DNA of 64,000 bases from assembly GCF_017832355.1 (NCBI RefSeq), contig NZ_JAFIBY010000004.1:186001-250000 (forward strand), given 5' to 3'. The position numbers were made by a program, and so were the translations under genes. Position 1 is the first letter of the stretch. Every line of letters starts with the position of its first letter. Below, in pieces: positions 20,228 to 30,805 of this stretch. This stretch comes from Serratia sp. PL17 (GTDB taxonomy: Bacteria; Pseudomonadota; Gammaproteobacteria; Enterobacterales; Enterobacteriaceae). Under the pieces are notes generated by a model, which made no database searches, was not told the DNA's origin, and saw nothing but the letters and a program-made list of their open reading frames with translations.

Positions 20228-20608
20228 TCAGCGCTGTTTTTGTTGCGACAGGTCAGCAACAGGTAGACGCAGCATAAAGACCAGCAGAATGGCCAACATC
20301 AATAACAATAATCCACGAACCCACCAGATTTTAACCAACCACAGCGAAACCGAAAAAGTCAGCACAATCACCAACACGGCCTTCCATTTCGCCCCCGGCG
20401 GCAATGCGCGATGCTGCTGCCAATGACGCAGGTAAGGCCCGAACCATGAACGGTACAGCAACCAAGAATGGAATCGCGGCGACGAACGTGCAAAACACCA
20501 AGCGGCCAGCAACAGGAACGGCGTCGTCGGTAACAACGGCAATACCACGCCCAGCGTTGCCAACACCACCGCCAGCCAACCGAGGACAATCAATAACCAA
20601 CGCGTCAT
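20228..20608 (-). CDS. ybaN: DUF454 inner-membrane protein YbaN
   Basis: A 126-residue membrane protein of the DUF454 family, matching E. coli YbaN; function unknown. The N-terminus has a hydrophobic segment ending in the family motif LPLLPTTPFLLLAAWCF, then a conserved RSSPRFHSWL and PYLRHWQQHRALP loop, and two further hydrophobic segments at about 76-92 and 95-113. It lies upstream of apt on the minus strand and diverges from priC, as in E. coli. Confidence 0.9.
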   Translation of the reverse strand: MTRWLLIVLGWLAVVLATLGVVLPLLPTTPFLLLAAWCFARSSPRFHSWLLYRSWFGPYLRHWQQHRALPPGAKWKAVLVIVLTFSVSLWLVKIWWVRGLLLLMLAILLVFMLRLPVADLSQQKQR

Positions 20609-20759
20609 GCCACCCCTTAGTGCTTCATCCTGTTGCCGCCTACTTTACCACCGGCATCTGCCGCATCGCCAGCCACTGCAGCCGGAATATGCGCGTGACG
20701 CTTGTTTCACGGCGTGATCGCGGGCAAGCTGAACCCAATCTCATTGTCATGGAGCCAAC

Positions 20760-21296
20760 GTGAGCACTCAGCGTCTTTTACAGGTGTTAGAACAACAGAT
20801 CACCGTACTCGCCGGTGAAATCACACCGCGCGGTGATGCCCCCATTCCGCAGGCACGCTTTGACACAGCGCTGTTTGCCAATCGCGGCACGCGTCTGCGC
20901 GATTACCTGACGGAAGTGCAAAAGAATTTTACGCAATTGCAGACCGCAGCCAACGACAATCGCACGACGCAGGTTGCCTTCTTGGCCGAGCGGCTGGTGG
21001 CGCAGATCACCGCTCTACAGCGTGAACTGGCGACTCAGGCACTGCGCCGCAAGAATCAACCCAAGGAAGTGGCGGCAGTCGATTTGTACCACAAGCTGGC
21101 TGAGCATCAGGATTATGAGCGCCGAATCATTGCAATGATTCAAGATCGGGAAAGTCTTTTAGGAAGACAAACGACGTTGGCCGCACAGCAAAAATTACAG
21201 CATGAACTCGCGGCGCTGGAAGGTCGCTTGATGCGTTGTCGCCAAGCGTTGGCACGCATTGAACGCAGTATTGAGCGCAAAGAAAACGGTTTTTGA
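20760..21296 (+). CDS. priC: Primosomal replication protein PriC
   Basis: A 178-residue, mostly helical, basic protein that restarts stalled replication forks by remodelling SSB and recruiting DnaB-DnaC in a PriA-independent route. Family features include the DLYHKLAEHQDYERRIIAMI segment and the charged Arg-rich C-terminus (ARIERSIERKENGF). Length is close to E. coli PriC (175). It is followed by rsmS on the same strand after 105 bp, as in E. coli (priC-ybaM). Confidence 0.93.
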   Translation: MSTQRLLQVLEQQITVLAGEITPRGDAPIPQARFDTALFANRGTRLRDYLTEVQKNFTQLQTAANDNRTTQVAFLAERLVAQITALQRELATQALRRKNQPKEVAAVDLYHKLAEHQDYERRIIAMIQDRESLLGRQTTLAAQQKLQHELAALEGRLMRCRQALARIERSIERKENGF

Positions 21297-21401
21297 AGAT
21301 TTATCACAATATTTTAATGATTATTCCCCTCTGAGGATCTTGTTCACTATACTCAGCCGAAGCGAAGCATCACTCATTCATCTCAATTAAACGTGGGTTT
21401 T

Positions 21402-21581
21402 ATGTCTCTAGAAAATGCCTCTCCAGAACTGCAACTGGCGGTAGACCTGATTTACCTGTTGGAATGCAATGAAATCGATCCAGCCACCGCACTGGCGGCG
21501 TTGGATATCGTCAAACGGGATTACCAGGAAAAGCTGCAACGCAATGGCGTGACCTCTCCCTACCTGCCCGTCGGGCAGTAA
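21402..21581 (+). CDS. rsmS: Small pleiotropic regulator RsmS (YbaM)
   Basis: A 59-residue acidic protein that matches E. coli YbaM (start [20 protein letters not shown]). In soft-rot bacteria and Serratia the homologue RsmS affects secondary metabolites and exoenzymes; the mechanism is unclear. I chose the ATG at 21402; a GTG three codons upstream (21393) is in frame but lies in the GTGGG that probably serves as the ribosome binding site. It follows priC and ends at a bidirectional terminator shared with mscK. Confidence 0.85.
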   Translation: MSLENASPELQLAVDLIYLLECNEIDPATALAALDIVKRDYQEKLQRNGVTSPYLPVGQ

Positions 21582-21608
21582 AAAGGGTTCAGCCTGCGCT
21601 GAACCCTT
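21581..21608. terminator. Bidirectional terminator between rsmS and mscK
   Basis: A perfect 10-bp stem (AAGGGTTCAG at 21583-21592 with complement at 21599-21608) has a 6-nt loop. A run of five T follows on the minus strand; the plus-strand tract is poor. Confidence 0.85.
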
Positions 21609-21621
21609 GATTCTCATCCCA

Positions 21622-24600
21622 CTACCCTGCCGATACTCCACCTTCCCCCGGTGATAGCGTCCGTTTGACCTCCTGCACTTCATTGCCCTGCTGATTGTGC
21701 AAGTACACCTCAAGCTGGTTGAAGGCAATATTGATGTCGTTCTCACGACATAGGCGTTCGATCGAACGGTTCAGTTCATCAACGGTATAGCTGCGGTCAC
21801 GCAATTCCCGCACATAAAGGCGCAGTTCATGATCCAGCGTGCTGGCGCCAAAATTAAGGAAGAACACCTGCGGTTCTGGATCGGTCATTACCCGTGGATT
21901 GTCATGCGCCGCTTTTAACAGCACAGCTTTCACCTTATCCAGATCTGAACCATAGGCCACACCCACTTTGATCAATACGCGGGTGATGGTGTCTGACAGT
22001 GACCAGTTGATTAACCGCTCGGTCACAAAGGCTTTGTTCGGGATGATCACCTCCTTGCGGTCAAAGTCGGTGATGGTTGTGGCGCGAATGCGAATTTTGC
22101 TGACCGAGCCTGAGAAACTCCCGATAGTAATGGTATCGCCGATGCGGATCGGCCGTTCGAACAGGATGATCAAACCAGAGACAAAGTTGGCGAAAATCTC
22201 CTGCAGACCGAACCCTAACCCCACCGTTAAGCCCGCAGCCAACCATTGCAACTTATCCCAAGAGACACCCAGCGATCCGAGTGCGGTCACGGCACCCACG
22301 GTGGTAATCAGATAAGTCAGTATGGTGGTAACAGCGTAAGACGTCCCCTGCCGCAACTGCAACCGCGACAACACCACTACCTCCAGTAAGCCAGGTAAGT
22401 TGCGGGTCATGACGTAGGCGACGATCACCGCAGCTATCGCGACCATCATGTTGCCCAGCGTCACCGCCTGCGCCACGCTGCTGCCGGCAACAGTCGCGGT
22501 ATAATGCCAGAGCGTGATGCTGTCCAGATACGATATTACCGTCACCAGATCCGACCAAATACCGTACAAGGCGCTGGCGAAGATAATAAATAGCGCCATT
22601 GTGGTCAGACGCAACGACTGTTCGTTGATCTGATCCAGCGCCAAAGGCGGCTCTTCGACCGGCTCGACCCCTTCGGCCCCCTCTTTCTCCTTCGCCAAAC
22701 TCTGGCGTCGAGCCAACGCACGCCGGTATGCCAGCCGCCGCGCCGCAACGCTCAAACCGCGAATAGCGGTCAGATAAACAATGTTCCACAGGAAGAATAA
22801 GTAGAGGCTGTCGATCCAGCGGCCAGCCAGACGCAGTGTGGTGTAGAAGTAACCGGCGAACATCAACCCGAGCAAGATTAGCGGCGTCGCTGCAATAGCG
22901 GTGACGATCACCAACCGCACCGCATGTGAGCCTTTCTCACGCCAACTGTCGCGACACATTGGGAACACCAGCACGGCTAACAACGCCAATGTCAGCATCA
23001 CCACGACCTGGCCAATAACATCTTCCACCAGCCGTAACGGGGCTTTCTCACCCAGCACTGACCAGAAGATCAGCGGCAGCAGTGCCAAGCCCAAACGCAC
23101 CGTCTGACGCCGGTAGTGTGCGCAGAGTTCAACAGAAAAGTTGAAATGCCGCTCGCTAATGCCGCCGCGTGCCAATAAGCGGTAGGTAAAACCGAACACC
23201 AGCCAGAACATTGCTAGCTGCTGCGACAACGCCCAAATAAAGTCGCTGAGGCCAATATCCGCGCGGTAACACCAAAAACCAGCGCCGAGCAGTAACGCCG
23301 ACCCCGGCAATACCTTCAGCAGGGTCAAAATAATGGCTTTTGGCGTATGCAATTGGCTGTCGCGCTTTAACTGTCCGACATCATTCGCCAGCTTCTGCAA
23401 ATGGTTGTCGATCAGCTTATAGCGCCAGCGTAACAGACCCAGTAACAGCAACAGCGGAATAAGGATGACTAATGAATTCAACCCACCCTGCAGCATTTTG
23501 CGGAGGTCTATTTTGAAATCGAGCGCGGCGATTTGATCTTTGACCGCTCCCGGCAATGCTTTCAACCACGCCAAATCGACCGGCTTGTTGCTGTTAACCC
23601 AGAAAATCTGCTGGGTTAGCGTATCTCGCAGCGAAGTGTTTACGCTGGTCAACTGTTGCTGATTGATCTGCAAGCTGATCGACTGCGCCAACTGATTACT
23701 GAGCTGTTTATTCAACTGATCCAACAGCTCACGCCGCATATCGACGATTTCATTCAAGGCATCAAGCACGTCCGCACTGGCTTTTTCTTTGCTGTCGGCC
23801 ACCAACTTATTGATGTAGTCATCACCCTTGAACAGATCGTCGCGCTGCTGGTTGATATCAAATTGCTCCAGGCGAAGATCGGCAATGCGTGTCCCCATAT
23901 CAGCCACCAGCGTTCCTTGCGGCAAACTCTGTTGCTGCTGATACAAAATACGCGACAGCACCAAACTGCCTTTGAGCACCTGGATTTGCTCCTTCAGATT
24001 GCGCTCTGCCTGCAAGCCGCGATCGAGCCAGTTCTTTACCCGAATATTCTGTTGGAACAGTACGTTGCTCTCCTCAGTCGCGGCGATCAACCGCTGACTG
24101 AGCTGACGGTTAACGTCCAGCTCTTTGCTGACCAACTGATTGTGCTGAATGTCTGTGGCATCTTCCGGGTTCTGTGCTTCTTTTGCGGTTTTTTCCGATA
24201 ACGTCAACCGCTTACTGTTGACCACTTCTTGCAGGAGTTGCACGTTGTGGTCCAGAGCATCAATATGGGCGGTGGTGTAGTCACGCTGCTTCTGCAACAG
24301 ATCCTGCAAGGTGGTGTTGGCTTCCAGACTTTTCCGTTGCAAATCAATTTGCGCGTTGAGCAAGGTCTGTTCAGTGGCCAGCATCACCAACTGACTGTCG
24401 CGCAATGAGCTCTGACCCGGCGTCTGATCGTTGATTTGATTGCGGATTTCCTGCAGGCGTTGCGAAGCGGTATACATACTGCTTTGTACCCGCTCTGGCT
24501 GGGTCTGCAATGAAACGAGTTGGCTGTTATATGTCGACAGGTTTTCCTGAGCTGCCTGCAAGTCGTCGAGCGTCTGATAGAGGCGGGTTTCTAACTGTCG

Positions 24601-25014
24601 CAGGGAAAGCGGCAACAGTTCAGCTCTGGCAGCCGCACTGTCTACCGGCGCTTTCAGCGCCTCCAGATCGGCAGTGACCTGCCGCAATTTACCCGGTGCC
24701 AATTGCAGCTGCTGTTTAAGCTGAGCCCCATCTTGTTTGCTGCGTTCAATAGCCTCCAGCAGTTCAAGCGTGCGGGTCAAATCCTGCTGGGTCAGTTTAT
24801 TCACCGGCGTCAGCGTTTTTTGCTTATTCAACGCATCCAGTTGGCTTTGAATTTCGCTGCGTGACGGCAGATCGCCATTCAGTGTGGCATAGGCCGTGGG
24901 CTGGCAGACCGCGCAAACCGCGATCAGCAAAAATAGGGCAAGAGTGCGGTAGAGATCCACACCCAGGAACGGGGGTAACGCTGAAAAAAGGCGTTTAACT
25001 AACCTGCGATGCAT
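21622..25014 (-). CDS. mscK: Potassium-dependent mechanosensitive channel MscK (KefA)
   Basis: A 1130-residue giant MscS-family channel that opens on membrane tension and releases solutes under hypo-osmotic shock; MscK of E. coli also needs external K+. An N-terminal signal-like hydrophobic segment (about 22-43) leads to a long periplasmic coiled-coil region rich in Gln and Leu (about 50-490). About 11 membrane helices follow, ending in the MscS core with the pore-lining AAGLTVGLGFGLQEIFANF helix and LFERPIRIGDTI. The cytosolic beta domain is complete. It lies between rsmS and acrR as in E. coli. Confidence 0.95.
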   Translation of the reverse strand: MHRRLVKRLFSALPPFLGVDLYRTLALFLLIAVCAVCQPTAYATLNGDLPSRSEIQSQLDALNKQKTLTPVNKLTQQDLTRTLELLEAIERSKQDGAQLKQQLQLAPGKLRQVTADLEALKAPVDSAAARAELLPLSLRQLETRLYQTLDDLQAAQENLSTYNSQLVSLQTQPERVQSSMYTASQRLQEIRNQINDQTPGQSSLRDSQLVMLATEQTLLNAQIDLQRKSLEANTTLQDLLQKQRDYTTAHIDALDHNVQLLQEVVNSKRLTLSEKTAKEAQNPEDATDIQHNQLVSKELDVNRQLSQRLIAATEESNVLFQQNIRVKNWLDRGLQAERNLKEQIQVLKGSLVLSRILYQQQQSLPQGTLVADMGTRIADLRLEQFDINQQRDDLFKGDDYINKLVADSKEKASADVLDALNEIVDMRRELLDQLNKQLSNQLAQSISLQINQQQLTSVNTSLRDTLTQQIFWVNSNKPVDLAWLKALPGAVKDQIAALDFKIDLRKMLQGGLNSLVILIPLLLLLGLLRWRYKLIDNHLQKLANDVGQLKRDSQLHTPKAIILTLLKVLPGSALLLGAGFWCYRADIGLSDFIWALSQQLAMFWLVFGFTYRLLARGGISERHFNFSVELCAHYRRQTVRLGLALLPLIFWSVLGEKAPLRLVEDVIGQVVVMLTLALLAVLVFPMCRDSWREKGSHAVRLVIVTAIAATPLILLGLMFAGYFYTTLRLAGRWIDSLYLFFLWNIVYLTAIRGLSVAARRLAYRRALARRQSLAKEKEGAEGVEPVEEPPLALDQINEQSLRLTTMALFIIFASALYGIWSDLVTVISYLDSITLWHYTATVAGSSVAQAVTLGNMMVAIAAVIVAYVMTRNLPGLLEVVVLSRLQLRQGTSYAVTTILTYLITTVGAVTALGSLGVSWDKLQWLAAGLTVGLGFGLQEIFANFVSGLIILFERPIRIGDTITIGSFSGSVSKIRIRATTITDFDRKEVIIPNKAFVTERLINWSLSDTITRVLIKVGVAYGSDLDKVKAVLLKAAHDNPRVMTDPEPQVFFLNFGASTLDHELRLYVRELRDRSYTVDELNRSIERLCRENDINIAFNQLEVYLHNQQGNEVQEVKRTLSPGEGGVSAG

Positions 25015-25114
25015 GATTTAGCTTCGAATCAATAAAGAAGCAGAAAGATTATCACGATCGCAGATAGCCAAAGAATAAGAAAAGCATTGCTGGTGATGTA
25101 CAGATGTACCGGGA

Positions 25115-25468
25115 TCAGAACGTCAGCACTTTCTCGGCCGCCAGCGTCCATTGCGCCAACTCAACCAACGTGCCAATCTCTACGCCATCTGCCAACGGCA
25201 GCCGGCTGACACCGCGCGCATCCGCGCAGGTTTTACACAGCTTCACCGGCACCTGCTGCGCAGTGAGAATTTCCAGCATCTGCTGCAAATGGTAGCCTTC
25301 ATGCGGCTGTTGCCCGGCGAGGCCCGCCACTACCGCATCGGACATCAGGAACAATTTCAGATTGAGGTCGGTTTGCTGTTCTTTCAGCGCAATCGCCAGG
25401 CGTAATGCATTAAATAACGATTCGTGGCCATAGGCGGCGCCATTGGCGATCAACACAACAGATGACAT
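25115..25468 (-). CDS. DsrE/DsrF-like family protein, in the acrR operon
   Basis: A 117-residue soluble alpha/beta protein with the DsrE/F/YchN-like look: VVLIANGAAYGHESLFNALRLA at the start, FLMSDAVVAGL near the middle, and a CKTC pair (C78, C81) that could be redox-active or bind sulfur or metal. Members of this family act in sulfur relay or have unknown roles; no specific function can be given here. AGGAG precedes the ATG, and the start is 11 bp after the acrR stop, so it is almost certainly co-transcribed with acrR. In E. coli no such gene follows acrR. An ATG 13 codons upstream overlaps acrR and lacks a ribosome binding site. Confidence 0.8.
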   Translation of the reverse strand: MSSVVLIANGAAYGHESLFNALRLAIALKEQQTDLNLKLFLMSDAVVAGLAGQQPHEGYHLQQMLEILTAQQVPVKLCKTCADARGVSRLPLADGVEIGTLVELAQWTLAAEKVLTF

Positions 25469-25479
25469 AGTGCTTCTCC

Positions 25480-26163
25480 TTATAAAGGATGACTTTCGAC
25501 GCTGCACGGCAGTGCCGCCAGCTCTTCCGGCTTGATACGCAAGGTGGGGCTAAACTGGGCCATTTCGAGGAAAGAATCGATCAGCATCGTGGCTTCTGCT
25601 TTCAAGTCAAAGCTCTCCGGCATAAACAGCCAATTTTCCATCAGGCCGGTAATATAGGCGTGCAGGATGATCGCCGCACGGCGGGTATGTAAATCAGCAG
25701 GCAGTTGGCCATGGCTCATGCAGTCACGCAGTACCGACTCGATGCGTTCGTAACCGGCCAGGTACAGCACTTTACGCGCTTCCTGCAACGGCATCATTTC
25801 ACCCACGAATTCGCACTTGTGGAAAACGATTTCCATCAGGGCTCTGCGACGGCTGTCATCGACTGTAGCCGTCAGAATGTAAATCAGAATTTCTCGCAAA
25901 ATACGCAGTGGATTCTCGGGGAACTTTGCCTGATACTCTAGTTCGAGATCGCCTATTTTCGACTCTGATAATTCCCAAACTTCGTTAAACAGGTCTACCT
26001 TGTTCTTGAAGTGCCAATAAATTGCACCACGCGTAACCCCAGCAGCGGTGGCAATATCTGTCAGTGACGTTGCAGAAACGCCACGTTCAGAGAATTCTTG
26101 CACTGCAGCATCAAGTATGTGCTGCCGAGTTTCTAGCGCCTGCTGTTTGGTTTTTCGTGCCAT
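25480..26163 (-). CDS. acrR: TetR-family repressor AcrR
   Basis: A 227-residue TetR-type repressor of the acrAB efflux operon. The N-terminal helix-turn-helix (about 27-55; [20 protein letters not shown]) is nearly the same as in E. coli AcrR, and the C-terminal ligand domain is of the expected length. It is transcribed divergently from acrA, with a matching 24-bp operator between them. The frame is intact, with no sign of the inactivating mutations seen in resistant isolates. Confidence 0.96.
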   Translation of the reverse strand: MARKTKQQALETRQHILDAAVQEFSERGVSATSLTDIATAAGVTRGAIYWHFKNKVDLFNEVWELSESKIGDLELEYQAKFPENPLRILREILIYILTATVDDSRRRALMEIVFHKCEFVGEMMPLQEARKVLYLAGYERIESVLRDCMSHGQLPADLHTRRAAIILHAYITGLMENWLFMPESFDLKAEATMLIDSFLEMAQFSPTLRIKPEELAALPCSVESHPL

Positions 26164-26191
26164 GACGTTGTTTTTTAGGGGGAGTGTGATT

Positions 26192-26215
26192 TACATACAT
26201 TCGCGTATGTATGTA
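26192..26215. promoter_or_regulatory. AcrR operator in the acrR-acrA intergenic region
   Basis: A 24-bp near-perfect palindrome (TACATACATTCG followed by CGTATGTATGTA, one mismatch per half) occupies the same place as the E. coli AcrR operator and differs from it only in the centre. A perfect TATAAT at 26230-26235 could be an acrAB -10 box, though I see no good -35 for it. Confidence 0.92.
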
Positions 26216-26305
26216 CCATAGCACGCACATATAATTAACGCAGCAATGGGTTTTAAAGCTTGTGATCCATTGATCATTTTGAAATCGGACACTTGAGGTT
26301 TTTCT

Positions 26306-27493
26306 ATGAACAAAAACAGAGGGTTAACGCCTCTGGCGGCAGTTCTGATGCTTTCAGGCAGCTTAATGCTTACAGGATGTAACGATAAAGAAACCCAACA
26401 GCAAGGCGCCCAACCACCGGCTCCCGAAGTGGGTGTAGTGACGTTGAAGGCAGAGCCTCTCAACATTACTACCGATCTTCCTGGCCGTACCGCTGCGTAT
26501 CGTATCGCCGAAGTTCGCCCTCAGGTTAGCGGTATTATCCTGAAACGCAACTTCGTTGAAGGCAGTGATATCAAAGCAGGGTCTTCCCTGTATCAGATCG
26601 ATCCTGCTACCTATCAGGCAAGTTATGACAGTGCCAAAGGCGATTTGGCCAAAGCACAGGCCAGCGCATCGATCGCGCGCGTCACGGTAAACCGCTATAA
26701 ACCATTGCTGGGTACCAGTTACATCAGTAAGCAGGATTACGATACCGCTGTCTCCACACTGCAGCAGGCAGAGGCCGCAGTAGTCGCTGCAAAAGCCGCA
26801 GTGGAAACCGCACGCATCAATCTTGCTTACACCAAAGTGACTTCACCGATCTCCGGGCGTATCGGCAAATCTGCCGTAACTGAAGGTGCGCTGGTGACTA
26901 ACGGCCAGACCACTGCCCTGTCCACCGTGCAGCAACTTGATCCGATGTACGTTGACGTCACGCAGTCGAGCAACGACTTCCTGCGCCTGAAGCAAGAACT
27001 GGCCAGCGGTGCGCTGAAACAGGAAAACGGTAAAGCCAAGGTGAAACTGCTGCTGGAAAACGGCGTGCAGTACGAGCAGGAAGGCACGCTGGAATTCTCT
27101 GACGTCACCGTTGATGAAACCACGGGCTCCATCACTATCCGAGCCATGTTCCCGAACCCGAACGATATCCTGTTGCCGGGCATGTTCGTTCGCGCCCGTC
27201 TGGATGAAGGCGTGCGTAGCGATGCGTTGCTGGTTCCACAACAGGGTGTGACACGTAATCCACGTGGCGAAGCGACGGCTCTGGTCGTGGGCGCTGACGA
27301 CAAAGTCGAAATGCGCACGCTGAAAGCGGATCAGGCGATTGGCGACAAATGGCTGGTTACCGACGGTTTGAAAGCCGGCGACCGCGTAATCGTCACTGGC
27401 CAAATGAAAGCCCGCCCAGGCGCTCAGGTAAAAGTGCAGGAAGTTGACACTCAGGCGCAAAAGCAGCCGCAGTCTGAAGCGCAGAAGTCATAA
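26306..27493 (+). CDS. acrA: Multidrug efflux periplasmic adaptor AcrA
   Basis: A 395-residue membrane-fusion protein that joins the AcrB pump to an outer-membrane TolC channel. It is a lipoprotein: the lipobox LTGC has its acylated cysteine at residue 25. The barrel-sandwich/lipoyl (RPQVSGIILKRNFVEGSDIK), alpha-hairpin (about 98-170) and beta-barrel domains follow in the usual order. It is 17 bp upstream of acrB, in one operon, and faces acrR across the operator. Confidence 0.97.
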   Translation: MNKNRGLTPLAAVLMLSGSLMLTGCNDKETQQQGAQPPAPEVGVVTLKAEPLNITTDLPGRTAAYRIAEVRPQVSGIILKRNFVEGSDIKAGSSLYQIDPATYQASYDSAKGDLAKAQASASIARVTVNRYKPLLGTSYISKQDYDTAVSTLQQAEAAVVAAKAAVETARINLAYTKVTSPISGRIGKSAVTEGALVTNGQTTALSTVQQLDPMYVDVTQSSNDFLRLKQELASGALKQENGKAKVKLLLENGVQYEQEGTLEFSDVTVDETTGSITIRAMFPNPNDILLPGMFVRARLDEGVRSDALLVPQQGVTRNPRGEATALVVGADDKVEMRTLKADQAIGDKWLVTDGLKAGDRVIVTGQMKARPGAQVKVQEVDTQAQKQPQSEAQKS

Positions 27494-27510
27494 AAAGGAG
27501 CCGGTAAGAC

Positions 27511-30500
27511 ATGGCTAAGTTCTTTATAGATCGCCCGATTTTCGCCTGGGTAATCGCCATCATCGTCATGTTGGCGGGGGTGCTTGCAATAATGAAACTG
27601 CCTATAGCGCAGTATCCAACTATTGCACCACCTGCGGTCAGTATTTCCGCAAACTATCCGGGCGCGGATGCAAAAACGGTTCAGGATACCGTCACTCAGA
27701 TTATCGAACAGAATATGAACGGTATCGATAATCTGATGTACATGTCCTCCACCAGTGACTCCTCTGGTAGCGTCACCATTACATTGACATTTAATTCTGG
27801 CACCGACCCTGATATCGCTCAGGTTCAGGTTCAGAACAAACTGTCACTGGCTACACCGCTGCTGCCACAAGAAGTACAGCAGCAGGGCCTGAAAGTTGAA
27901 AAATCGAGCAGCAGCTTCCTGATGGTTGCCGGCTTCATTTCCGACGATCCGAGCATGACTCAGGACGATATCGCGGACTATGTGGCCTCTAACATCAAAG
28001 ACCCTATCAGCCGTTCATCCGGCGTAGGTGAAGTGCAACTGTTTGGTGCCCAGTACGCCATGCGTATCTGGTTGGATCCGAACAAGCTGAACAATTTCCA
28101 ACTGACCACGACGGATGTGACGTCCGCCATCACCGAGCAGAACAACCAGATCGCCGCAGGGCAGCTGGGTGGGATGCCACCGGTGCCAGGTCAACAACTT
28201 AACGCCTCCATCATTGCGCAGACCCGTCTGACCTCTCCAGAAGAGTTCGGTAAAATTCTGCTGAAGGTGAATGCTGACGGTTCTCAGGTTCGCTTGAGCG
28301 ATGTAGCGCACATTGAACGCGGTGCGGAAAGCTATGCCGTTACGGCGCGTTACAACGGTAAACCTGCTGCTGGCTTGGGTATCAAACTGGCCACGGGTGC
28401 CAACGCCCTGAACACCGCGAAAGCGGTTAAAGACGCGTTGACCAAGATGCAACCTTTCTTCCCTCAAGGGATGAAAGTGGTTTACCCGTACGACACGACC
28501 CCGTTCGTTAAAATCTCCATTAACGAAGTGGTAAAAACGCTGATCGAAGCCATCATCCTGGTGTTCCTGGTGATGTATTTGTTCCTGCAGAACTTCCGCG
28601 CAACGTTGATCCCAACGATTGCGGTACCGGTGGTATTGCTGGGGACCTTCGCTATTCTCGCGGCGTTTGGCTTCTCGATAAACACCCTGACGATGTTCGG
28701 CATGGTGCTAGCGATAGGCTTGTTGGTGGATGACGCCATCGTGGTGGTAGAGAACGTCGAGCGTGTGATGTCCGAAGAGGGACTCCCGCCGAAAGAAGCC
28801 ACCAAGAAATCGATGGAACAGATCCAGGGCGCGTTGGTCGGTATTGCTATGGTGCTGTCAGCGGTATTCGTACCAATGGCATTCTTTGGCGGCTCAACGG
28901 GTGCCATTTACCGTCAGTTCTCCATCACTATCGTTTCTGCGATGGCACTGTCAGTCCTGGTTGCGTTGATCCTGACACCCGCGCTGTGCGCCACCATGCT
29001 CAAACCGGTGCCGAAGGGCGATCACGGGGTTAAAACCGGCTTCTTCGGTTGGTTTAACCGCATGTTCGAAAAGAGCACCCACCACTACACCGACAGCATC
29101 GCGGGCATTCTGCGCAGCACAGGTCGTTATCTGGTGATCTACCTGCTGATCGTCGTCGGTATGGGGCTGTTGTTCCTGCGTCTGCCTTCTTCGTTCCTGC
29201 CGGAAGAAGACCAGGGTATTTTGTTAACCATGGTGCAGTTGCCAGCGGGTGCGACCGAAGCACGTACCTCTAAGGTACTGGAAGAAGTCACAGACTACTT
29301 CCTGACCAAAGAAAAAGATAACGTGGTTTCTGTGTTTACCGTAGCGGGCTTCGGCTTTAACGGTAATGGTCAGAACAACGGTCTGTCGTTCGTCAGTTTG
29401 AAAGACTGGTCCGAACGTAAAGGTGAGCAAAATAAAGTGCCCGCGATTGCAGGCCGCGCCATGGGTGCGTTCTCGCAAATCAAAGACGGCTTGGTATTCC
29501 CGTTCAACTTGCCAGCGATTATCGAACTGGGTACCGCGACCGGTTTCGACTTCCAGCTGATTGATCAGGGTGGCCTGGGCCACGAAAAACTGACTGAAGC
29601 ACGTAACCAGCTGTTGGGCATGGCAGCCAAGCATCCCGACTTGCTGGTGGGCATGCGTCCAAACGGCCTGGAAGATACACCGCAGTTCAAGCTGATTATC
29701 GACCAAGAGAAAGCCAAGGCGCTGGGTGTCAGCATCACCACCATTAACAGCACGCTGACAACGGCACTGGGTGGTTCGTACGTTAACGACTTCATCGACC
29801 GCGGTCGTGTGAAGAAAGTATACGTACAGGCTGACGCACCGTTCCGTATGTTGCCAGAAGACATCAATAAATGGTTTGTTCGTGGCACCAGCGGCCAGAT
29901 GGTTCCGTTCTCCGCCTTTGCTTCCGCGAAGTGGGAATACGGCTCACCGCGCCTGGAACGTTATAACGGCCTGCCTTCCATGGAGATTCTGGGTCAGGCT
30001 GCACCGGGTAAGAGTACCGGTGAAGCAATGAACATGATGGAAGAGTTGTCTTCGAAACTGCCGAGCGGCATTGGTTACGACTGGACCGGTATGTCCTATC
30101 AGGAACGTCTGTCCGGTAATCAGGCCCCAGCGCTGTACGCCATCTCGATTCTGGTGGTGTTCCTGTGTCTGGCAGCGTTGTATGAGAGCTGGTCAATTCC
30201 GTTCTCGGTTATGCTGGTTCTGCCACTGGGGGTTATCGGTGCGCTGTTGGCAGCGACGATGCGCGGTCTGAACAACGACGTGTACTTCCAGGTGGGGCTG
30301 TTGACCACTATAGGTCTGTCGGCGAAGAACGCCATATTGATTGTGGAATTCGCCAAGGATCTGATGGATAAAGAAGGTAAAGGTCTGATAGAAGCCACGT
30401 TGGAAGCGGTGCGTATGCGTCTTCGTCCAATTCTGATGACTTCACTGGCCTTCATCCTCGGGGTACTGCCGCTGGTTATCAGTAGCGGTGCAGGCTCCGG

Positions 30501-30657
30501 TGCACAGAACGCAGTAGGTACCGGCGTGATGGGTGGGATGATTACCGCAACCGTCTTGGCCATCTTCTTTGTTCCGGTCTTCTTCGTGGTGGTTCGTCGC
30601 CGCTTCAGCAAGAAGTCTGAGGATGTGGAACACAGCCATCCGGTCGAGCATCACTGA
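27511..30657 (+). CDS. acrB: Multidrug efflux RND pump AcrB
   Basis: A 1048-residue proton-driven RND transporter, within one residue of E. coli AcrB. The protonation pair D407/D408 lies in [17 protein letters not shown], and the N-terminal [11 protein letters not shown] is typical. The two large periplasmic loops and 12 membrane helices are all intact. It exports dyes, bile salts, detergents and many antibiotics with AcrA and TolC. GGAG is spaced well before the ATG. A strong terminator follows; in E. coli tomB comes next, whereas here the zinc cluster intervenes. Confidence 0.98.
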   Translation: MAKFFIDRPIFAWVIAIIVMLAGVLAIMKLPIAQYPTIAPPAVSISANYPGADAKTVQDTVTQIIEQNMNGIDNLMYMSSTSDSSGSVTITLTFNSGTDPDIAQVQVQNKLSLATPLLPQEVQQQGLKVEKSSSSFLMVAGFISDDPSMTQDDIADYVASNIKDPISRSSGVGEVQLFGAQYAMRIWLDPNKLNNFQLTTTDVTSAITEQNNQIAAGQLGGMPPVPGQQLNASIIAQTRLTSPEEFGKILLKVNADGSQVRLSDVAHIERGAESYAVTARYNGKPAAGLGIKLATGANALNTAKAVKDALTKMQPFFPQGMKVVYPYDTTPFVKISINEVVKTLIEAIILVFLVMYLFLQNFRATLIPTIAVPVVLLGTFAILAAFGFSINTLTMFGMVLAIGLLVDDAIVVVENVERVMSEEGLPPKEATKKSMEQIQGALVGIAMVLSAVFVPMAFFGGSTGAIYRQFSITIVSAMALSVLVALILTPALCATMLKPVPKGDHGVKTGFFGWFNRMFEKSTHHYTDSIAGILRSTGRYLVIYLLIVVGMGLLFLRLPSSFLPEEDQGILLTMVQLPAGATEARTSKVLEEVTDYFLTKEKDNVVSVFTVAGFGFNGNGQNNGLSFVSLKDWSERKGEQNKVPAIAGRAMGAFSQIKDGLVFPFNLPAIIELGTATGFDFQLIDQGGLGHEKLTEARNQLLGMAAKHPDLLVGMRPNGLEDTPQFKLIIDQEKAKALGVSITTINSTLTTALGGSYVNDFIDRGRVKKVYVQADAPFRMLPEDINKWFVRGTSGQMVPFSAFASAKWEYGSPRLERYNGLPSMEILGQAAPGKSTGEAMNMMEELSSKLPSGIGYDWTGMSYQERLSGNQAPALYAISILVVFLCLAALYESWSIPFSVMLVLPLGVIGALLAATMRGLNNDVYFQVGLLTTIGLSAKNAILIVEFAKDLMDKEGKGLIEATLEAVRMRLRPILMTSLAFILGVLPLVISSGAGSGAQNAVGTGVMGGMITATVLAIFFVPVFFVVVRRRFSKKSEDVEHSHPVEHH

Positions 30658-30686
30658 TAACACGGTGAGTGCTTACCCCTGAATAC

Positions 30687-30715
30687 AAAGGCCGCTTATG
30701 CGGCCTTTTCCTTTT
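30687..30715 (+). terminator. Rho-independent terminator of acrAB
   Basis: A 9-bp stem (AAAGGCCGC at 30687-30695 with complement at 30700-30708) and TTAT loop is followed by TTCCTTTTG. Confidence 0.88.
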
Positions 30716-30773
30716 GCTTCATCCGCTTAATGCAAATCACTCTCATTAATTTATCTACAAATGCATTTTGTAC

Positions 30774-30802
30774 TTGATCCGTGATGCCGTGCAGCGCATA
30801 AT
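30774..30802 (+). promoter_or_regulatory. Promoter of rpmE2-rpmJ2
   Basis: TTGATC (30774-30779) and CATAAT (30797-30802) are 17 bp apart. The predicted start of transcription, near 30809, falls inside the Zur box, which fits repression by Zur. Confidence 0.65.
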
Positions 30803-30805
30803 TAT

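Noticed and set aside
30731-30750. A Fur-box-like stretch (GCAAATCACTCTCATTAA) before rpmE2
   Set aside because: It matches only about 11 of 19 positions of the Fur consensus by eye, and the clear Zur box already explains control of the operon.
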